Origin: CAZYXZ01 sp964651395
Lineage (GTDB): Bacteria; Actinomycetota; Actinomycetes; BP-191
Assembly: GCA_964651395.1 (NCBI GenBank)
Contig: CAZYXZ010000092.1
Span: 1 to 10,613 of the forward strand
DNA: 10,613 bases
Direction of reading: 5' to 3'
Shown here: positions 7,699 through 10,613 of the stretch, one piece after another
Layout: each line of letters starts with the position of its first letter
Numbering within the stretch: the first letter of the stretch is position 1
Program-made: the position numbers and the translations under genes
The notes under the pieces: model-generated
Databases searched by the model: none
The model's input: the letters and a program-made list of their open reading frames with translations, nothing else
What the model was told of the DNA's origin: nothing

Positions 7699-8948
7699 TT
7701 CGGCGTACCGTCCGCATCCAGCTGGGCGTCTTCGTGGTGATCACCGCGCTGGGCATCCTCTACCTGGGCTTCCAGCTGATCGGCCTCGACGCCCTGCGGC
7801 CGGCCACCAGCATCCACGCCCGGTTCGCCTCCTCGGGCGGCATCTTCACCAACGCCGAGGTGACCTACCGCGGCGTCGGCGTCGGCCGGGTCGGCAAGCT
7901 GAAGCTGCAGCCGGACGGCGTCGACGTGGAGCTGAAGCTCGACCACGGTGTGCAGGTGCCGGCCGACACGATCGCGGTGATCGCGAACAAGTCCGCGGTC
8001 GGGGAGCAGTACGTCGACTTCCAGCCCCGCACGGCCGGTGGGCGCATGCTGCGCGACGGCGACGTGATCCCCATCCAGGACACCCGCGTGCCGATCGACA
8101 TCCAGACGGTGGTCATCGACCTGGACCGGCTGGCCCGGGGGATCGACAAGGTCGCGCTCGGTGAGCTGATCAACGGCCTCGGCACCGCCTTCGAGGGCAC
8201 GGCGCCGGCCATCCAGCGGCTGCTCGACGCCGGTGGGGAGCTGACGAAGACGCTCCAGGCCGAGCTGCCGGACACGCTGGCCCTGATCCGCGACGGCAAG
8301 ATCGTGCTCGACACCGCGCGGCAGACGCAGGGCGACCTGCGGAGGTTCGCGAGCGGTCTCGCCGACCTCGCGGAGTCGCTCAAGGCGGCCGACCCCGACG
8401 TCCGCAGGCTGCTCGACAACGGCATCCAGGCCGCGCGCGAGATCGAGGCCCTGCTGACGCCCCAACGCGCCGCCATCGCGCAGCTGCTCGGGGACCTGAC
8501 CACGGTGAACCGGCTCAATGTGATCCGGGTGGACGGGTTGCGCCAGGTCCTGGTGTCGCTGCCCACAGTGGTGAAGGAGGGTCCGGAGTCGCTCGCGGAC
8601 GGGACGCTCCACAACGGCCTGGTCACCGAGCTGGTCGAGGCGCCGGCCTGCAACTACGGGACGCCGCGCCGCGTTCCCCGTGACTACTCCCCGACCGAGC
8701 CCCCGCTCGAGGCGCAGTGCCCACCGGGCACCAGCGGGCAGCGCGGCGCGGAGTACGCCCCGCACCCGGGGGACGCCGGCACCGGGTCCGGCTCGGGTTC
8801 CTCGGCCGACGGGAAGTCCGCGCCCTCGGCAGCGGCCGGCGGCCCGGCTCGCGTAGGGTCGGGATCCAGCGCGGCGTCCTACCGCGCGGCCATGGAGAAG
8901 CGCCTCGGGCAGCCCAGCTGGCTCGCCCTGCTGACCGCGCTGCTCTGA
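7695..8948 (+). CDS. mceF: MCE-family protein MceF
   Basis: Sixth Mce subunit, 417 residues, the longest of the set. Anchor about 8-30; MCE domain about 38-111 (AEVTYRGVGVGRV, KSAVGEQYVDF); loop LRDGDVIPIQDTRVP; helical domain to about 295. The C-terminal extension of about 100 residues contains Cys319 and Cys342 (the only cysteines), a Gly/Ser/Ala-rich linker (about 361-395) and a short amphipathic end (SWLALLTALL). Such low-complexity tails are usual in MceF proteins and vary quickly. ATG 7695 overlaps the mceE stop (ATGA), with GGGGGTGG at 7683-7690 as ribosome site. If ribosomes stop at the mceE amber codon, coupling to this gene is lost, though its own ribosome site may allow some initiation. 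Confidence 0.93.
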   Translation: MIRRTVRIQLGVFVVITALGILYLGFQLIGLDALRPATSIHARFASSGGIFTNAEVTYRGVGVGRVGKLKLQPDGVDVELKLDHGVQVPADTIAVIANKSAVGEQYVDFQPRTAGGRMLRDGDVIPIQDTRVPIDIQTVVIDLDRLARGIDKVALGELINGLGTAFEGTAPAIQRLLDAGGELTKTLQAELPDTLALIRDGKIVLDTARQTQGDLRRFASGLADLAESLKAADPDVRRLLDNGIQAAREIEALLTPQRAAIAQLLGDLTTVNRLNVIRVDGLRQVLVSLPTVVKEGPESLADGTLHNGLVTELVEAPACNYGTPRRVPRDYSPTEPPLEAQCPPGTSGQRGAEYAPHPGDAGTGSGSGSSADGKSAPSAAAGGPARVGSGSSAASYRAAMEKRLGQPSWLALLTALL

Positions 8949-8950
8949 CC

Positions 8951-8955
8951 AGAGG
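8951..8955 (+). promoter_or_regulatory. Ribosome binding site that bears on the start of the Mce-associated gene
   Basis: AGAGG lies in the 7-base gap after mceF. It touches ATG 8956 with no spacer, which is poor, but is six bases from TTG 8962, which is ideal. It therefore favours the TTG start, or initiation at ATG by coupling from mceF. Confidence 0.45.
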
Positions 8956-9534
8956 ATGACCTTGACCAGCGAGACCGACACCGAGAACGCCGAGAACACC
9001 GAGCCCGCCGAGGCCTCGGCGAGGACCCGTCGCCCGCTGCCCCGGCCCGGGCTGCCGCTGGTCGCAGCCGGGCTGGCGCTCGTCCTGGCCGTGGCCGCGC
9101 TGGCCGGCCTGCTGATGGCGCGCGGCGACCTCCAGGAGCTCAAGACGCACGAACGGCGCCGGACCGAGGCGCTGGAGGCCGCCCGGAACTTCGCCGTCGC
9201 GCTCACCTCCTACGACTACCGGCACCTGGCCGCCGACGTGGCGAAGGTCAACGCCGGCGCCGGCGGCAAGTTCAAGGAGGACTACGAGCTCGCCTCGGGC
9301 GCCCAGTTCCAGAAGCTGGTCAACGACAACAAGGCCACCTCGGTGGGCTCAGTGGTCTCCGCGGGCATCGTCAGCGCGACCGACGTACGGGCCGTCGTGC
9401 TCCTGGCCGTGGACCAGAAGATCACCAACATCCGTACGCCGCAGGGCCGCACCGACCCCAACCGGGTCGTGCTCACCCTCGAGCGGATCGGCGGCAAGTG
9501 GCTGGTCACCGACGTCAAGGTCAACGTCCTCTAG
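8956..9534 (+). CDS. Mce-associated membrane protein
   Basis: Small membrane protein of the Mce-associated type often found after mceF, 192 residues from ATG 8956. Homologues in mycobacteria help stabilise Mce complexes; the exact role here is inferred. An acidic Thr/Glu-rich N-terminus of about 22 residues is followed by basic RTRRPLPRP, one transmembrane helix (about 33-54) and an extracytoplasmic domain with a heptad-like first helix (about 58-85), ending in GGKWLVTDVKVNVL, typical of the NTF2-like fold of this family. The start is uncertain: AGAGG (8951-8955) directly abuts ATG 8956 but is six bases before TTG 8962, which would give a 190-residue product. It lies 7 bases after mceF and is the last gene of the operon. 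Only one such gene is present, where two are common. Confidence 0.85.
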   Translation: MTLTSETDTENAENTEPAEASARTRRPLPRPGLPLVAAGLALVLAVAALAGLLMARGDLQELKTHERRRTEALEAARNFAVALTSYDYRHLAADVAKVNAGAGGKFKEDYELASGAQFQKLVNDNKATSVGSVVSAGIVSATDVRAVVLLAVDQKITNIRTPQGRTDPNRVVLTLERIGGKWLVTDVKVNVL

Positions 9535-9541
9535 GCAAAGA

Positions 9542-9563
9542 CCCGGCGATGCTTGACGTCGGG
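9542..9563 (+). terminator. Weak candidate hairpin after the mce operon
   Basis: CCCGGCG (9542-9548) can pair with CGTCGGG (9557-9563) through seven pairs including one G-U, around an 8-base loop, beginning 8 bases after the last mce-operon stop. No U-tract follows, so it is not a classical intrinsic terminator; actinobacterial terminators often lack one. This is the best candidate in the gap, and it is weak. Confidence 0.25.
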
Positions 9564-9616
9564 GAGTGGCGGGGGTTTCCTGTCACCCAGCAGTGGCCAG
9601 TCGAATGAGCACCATC

Positions 9617-9645
9617 TCGACAGCGGTCTAGCCAGCGGCTAGACT
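9617..9645 (+). promoter_or_regulatory. Sigma70-type promoter of rpoB
   Basis: The -35 TCGACA (9617-9622) matches TTGACA at five of six positions. The -10 TAGACT (9640-9645) matches TATAAT at four of six. The spacer is exactly 17 bases. Transcription should start near 9651-9653, leaving a leader of about 88 bases before rpoB. It is the only good promoter match seen in the 205-base gap, and fits the principal sigma factor of actinobacteria. It would let rpoB be expressed independently of the mce operon. Confidence 0.7.
9626..9644. repeat. Perfect inverted repeat over the rpoB -10 element
   Basis: GTCTAGCCAGCGGCTAGAC consists of two 8-base arms that are exact reverse complements around AGC. 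It covers the 3' part of the promoter spacer and five of the six -10 bases. It contains two CTAG tetramers, which are generally rare in bacterial DNA. The size and position suit an operator for a dimeric repressor, but it lies upstream of the expected transcript, so it is not an RNA hairpin of rpoB mRNA. No regulator can be named from the sequence. Confidence 0.6.
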
Positions 9646-9650
9646 GCACG

Positions 9651-9739
9651 TTTGCCCTGCCCCCCTTCCGGTCGCTTCATATGGCGGGAGCTGCCGCCGG
9701 AGGGTTTGCCGTGCCCAGATCAGTCGGAAAGGACGATCG
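9651..9739 (+). promoter_or_regulatory. rpoB 5' leader with hairpin, direct repeat and a second ribosome-site/GTG pair
   Basis: The leader holds TTTGCCCTGCCC (9651-9662) and TTTGCCGTGCCC (9705-9716), a 12-base direct repeat with one mismatch. GGCGG (9683-9687) pairs with CCGCC (9694-9698) in a compact hairpin. Directly after it, GGAGGG (9699-9704) is followed six bases later by GTG 9711, in a frame different from rpoB. The pyrimidine run CCCTTCC (9663-9669) could pair with GGAGGG with one bulge. The real rpoB ribosome site is at 9728-9733. The function of the structure is inferred only. Confidence 0.4.
9726..9733 (+). promoter_or_regulatory. rpoB ribosome binding site
   Basis: GGAAAGGA ends six bases before TTG 9740. 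The spacing is ideal and decides for the TTG start. No in-frame ATG or GTG lies between the promoter and this codon. Confidence 0.8.
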
Positions 9740-10613
9740 TTGGCCGCCTCCCGCACCAGTCAGTCCCGTGTCTCCTTCGCCAAGATCCGTGAGCCTCTCG
9801 AAGTCCCCAACCTCCTCGCCCTCCAGATCGACTCGTTCGACTGGCTGATCGGCCACGACGCCTGGCGCGCTCGTCAGGCGGACACGAGCGGGCCGGACGG
9901 CGACCACGTCCGGGAGTCCGGCCTCGAGGAGATCCTCAAGGAGATCTCCCCGATCAAGGACTTCTCCGACTCCATGTCCCTGGAGTTCCGGGACCCGCGC
10001 TTCGAGCCGTCCAAGTACACGGTCGAGGAGTGCAAGGACAAGGACATGACGTTCGCGGCGCCGATGTTCGTCACCGCGGAGTTCACCAACAACCAGACCG
10101 GTGAGATCAAGTCGCAGACCGTCTTCATGGGCGACTTCCCGCTGATGACTCCCAAGGGGACCTTCGTCATCAACGGCACCGAGCGGGTCGTGGTGTCCCA
10201 GCTCGTGCGTTCGCCGGGCGTCTACTTCGACCGCGCGCTCGACAAGACGTCCGACAAGGAGGTCTTCGCCTGCAAGGTGATCCCGTCGCGAGGTGCCTGG
10301 CTCGAGTTCGAGGTCGACAAGCGCGACACCGTCGGCGTCCGCATCGACCGCAAGCGCAAGCAGAGCGTGACCGTGCTGCTGAAGGCGCTCGGCTGGGACG
10401 ACGCCAAGATCCTCGAGCGCTTCGGCGAGTACGAGTCCATGCGCCTCACTCTCGACAAGGACCACACGGTCGGCACCGAGGACGCGCTCCTCGACATCTA
10501 CCGCAAGCTCCGTCCGGGCGAGCCGCCGACGCGGGAGTCGGCGCAGACGCTGCTGGACAACCTCTTCTTCAACCCGAAGCGCTACGACCTCGCGAAGGTC
10601 GGCCGCTACAAGG
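9740..10613 (+). CDS. rpoB: DNA-directed RNA polymerase subunit beta, N-terminal part (3' end outside window)
   Basis: Beta subunit of RNA polymerase, an essential core enzyme subunit. The frame is open from TTG 9740 to the window end, 291 full codons. The product begins (M)AASRTSQSRVSFAKIREPLE, then NLLALQIDSFDWLIG, EISPIKDFSDSMSLEF, the GDFPLMTPKGTFVINGTERVVVSQLVRSPGVYFD block and KVIPSRGAWLEFEVD, all strongly conserved in bacterial RpoB. It covers the protrusion and part of lobe 1; the rifampicin-binding region lies beyond the window. TTG is supported by the ribosome site at 9726-9733 and by the absence of any upstream in-frame start; GTG 9770 is within conserved sequence and less likely. 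It follows the mce operon after 205 bases and has its own promoter. Confidence 0.97.
   Translation, partial: MAASRTSQSRVSFAKIREPLEVPNLLALQIDSFDWLIGHDAWRARQADTSGPDGDHVRESGLEEILKEISPIKDFSDSMSLEFRDPRFEPSKYTVEECKDKDMTFAAPMFVTAEFTNNQTGEIKSQTVFMGDFPLMTPKGTFVINGTERVVVSQLVRSPGVYFDRALDKTSDKEVFACKVIPSRGAWLEFEVDKRDTVGVRIDRKRKQSVTVLLKALGWDDAKILERFGEYESMRLTLDKDHTVGTEDALLDIYRKLRPGEPPTRESAQTLLDNLFFNPKRYDLAKVGRYK

Noticed and set aside
8761..8880. Gly/Ser-rich stretch in mceF as a tandem DNA repeat or insertion
   Set aside because: No repeat unit at the DNA level; low-complexity C-terminal tails are normal in MceF proteins.
7554..9206. A 550-codon open frame on the - strand over mceE, mceF and the next gene
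   Set aside because: Same reason: an antiphase shadow of genes with clear family sequence, no motif of its own.
9553..9581. TTGACG as the -35 of a second rpoB promoter
   Set aside because: At 17 bases it meets TTTCCT, a poor -10, and no extended -10 motif is seen.
9681..9848. A 55-residue frame starting at the ATG in CATATG in the rpoB leader
   Set aside because: No ribosome site precedes this ATG; only the internal GTG 9711 of the same frame has one, reported separately.

Overview
The window is a high-GC stretch from an actinobacterium. It holds a complete mce (mammalian cell entry) lipid-import operon followed directly by the 5' part of rpoB, the RNA polymerase beta subunit gene. The Mce set is of the mycobacterial type: two YrbE permeases, six different Mce proteins with the E member a lipoprotein, an MceG/Mkl-type ATPase and an Mce-associated membrane protein. 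The RpoB N-terminus starts at TTG. Together these suggest a member of the Nocardioidaceae or a close relative; the genus is inferred, not proven. No tRNA, rRNA, CRISPR array, insertion sequence or other mobile element was seen.

Layout, all on the + strand. Bases 1-726 hold the 3' two thirds of the mceG ATPase gene. Bases 723-1493 and 1493-2353 hold two MlaE/YrbE permease genes. Bases 2358-8948 hold mceA, B, C, D, E and F. Bases 8956-9534 encode a small Mce-associated membrane protein. Bases 9535-9739 form the only real intergenic region and carry a good sigma70-type promoter and the rpoB leader. rpoB runs from 9740 past the window end. Every junction from mceG to mceF is a 1-8 base overlap or a 4-base gap, and the last Mce-associated gene follows after 7 bases, so the set looks like one translationally coupled transcript.

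How the parts work together, from knowledge of the family: MceG hydrolyses ATP under a YrbEA/YrbEB heterodimer in the inner membrane. MceA-F form a hetero-hexamer whose MCE domains make a ring and whose long helical domains make a hydrophobic tube across the periplasm. Lipids (fatty acids or sterols in characterised systems) pass inward. The substrate here cannot be told from sequence.

The most striking feature is an in-frame amber codon (TAG, 7006-7008) in mceE, exactly at the end of the MCE domain. The frame is open on both sides and still overlaps mceF by ATGA. Either mceE is a very recent pseudogene, the base is a sequencing error, or the protein is made by readthrough or in two pieces. 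Other points of interest are the physical linkage of the mce operon to rpoB, a perfect 19-bp dyad over the rpoB -10 element, a second Shine-Dalgarno/GTG pair in the rpoB leader, cysteine pairs at the C-termini of MceC, MceD and MceF only, and a 21-residue periodicity in the Mce helical domains.
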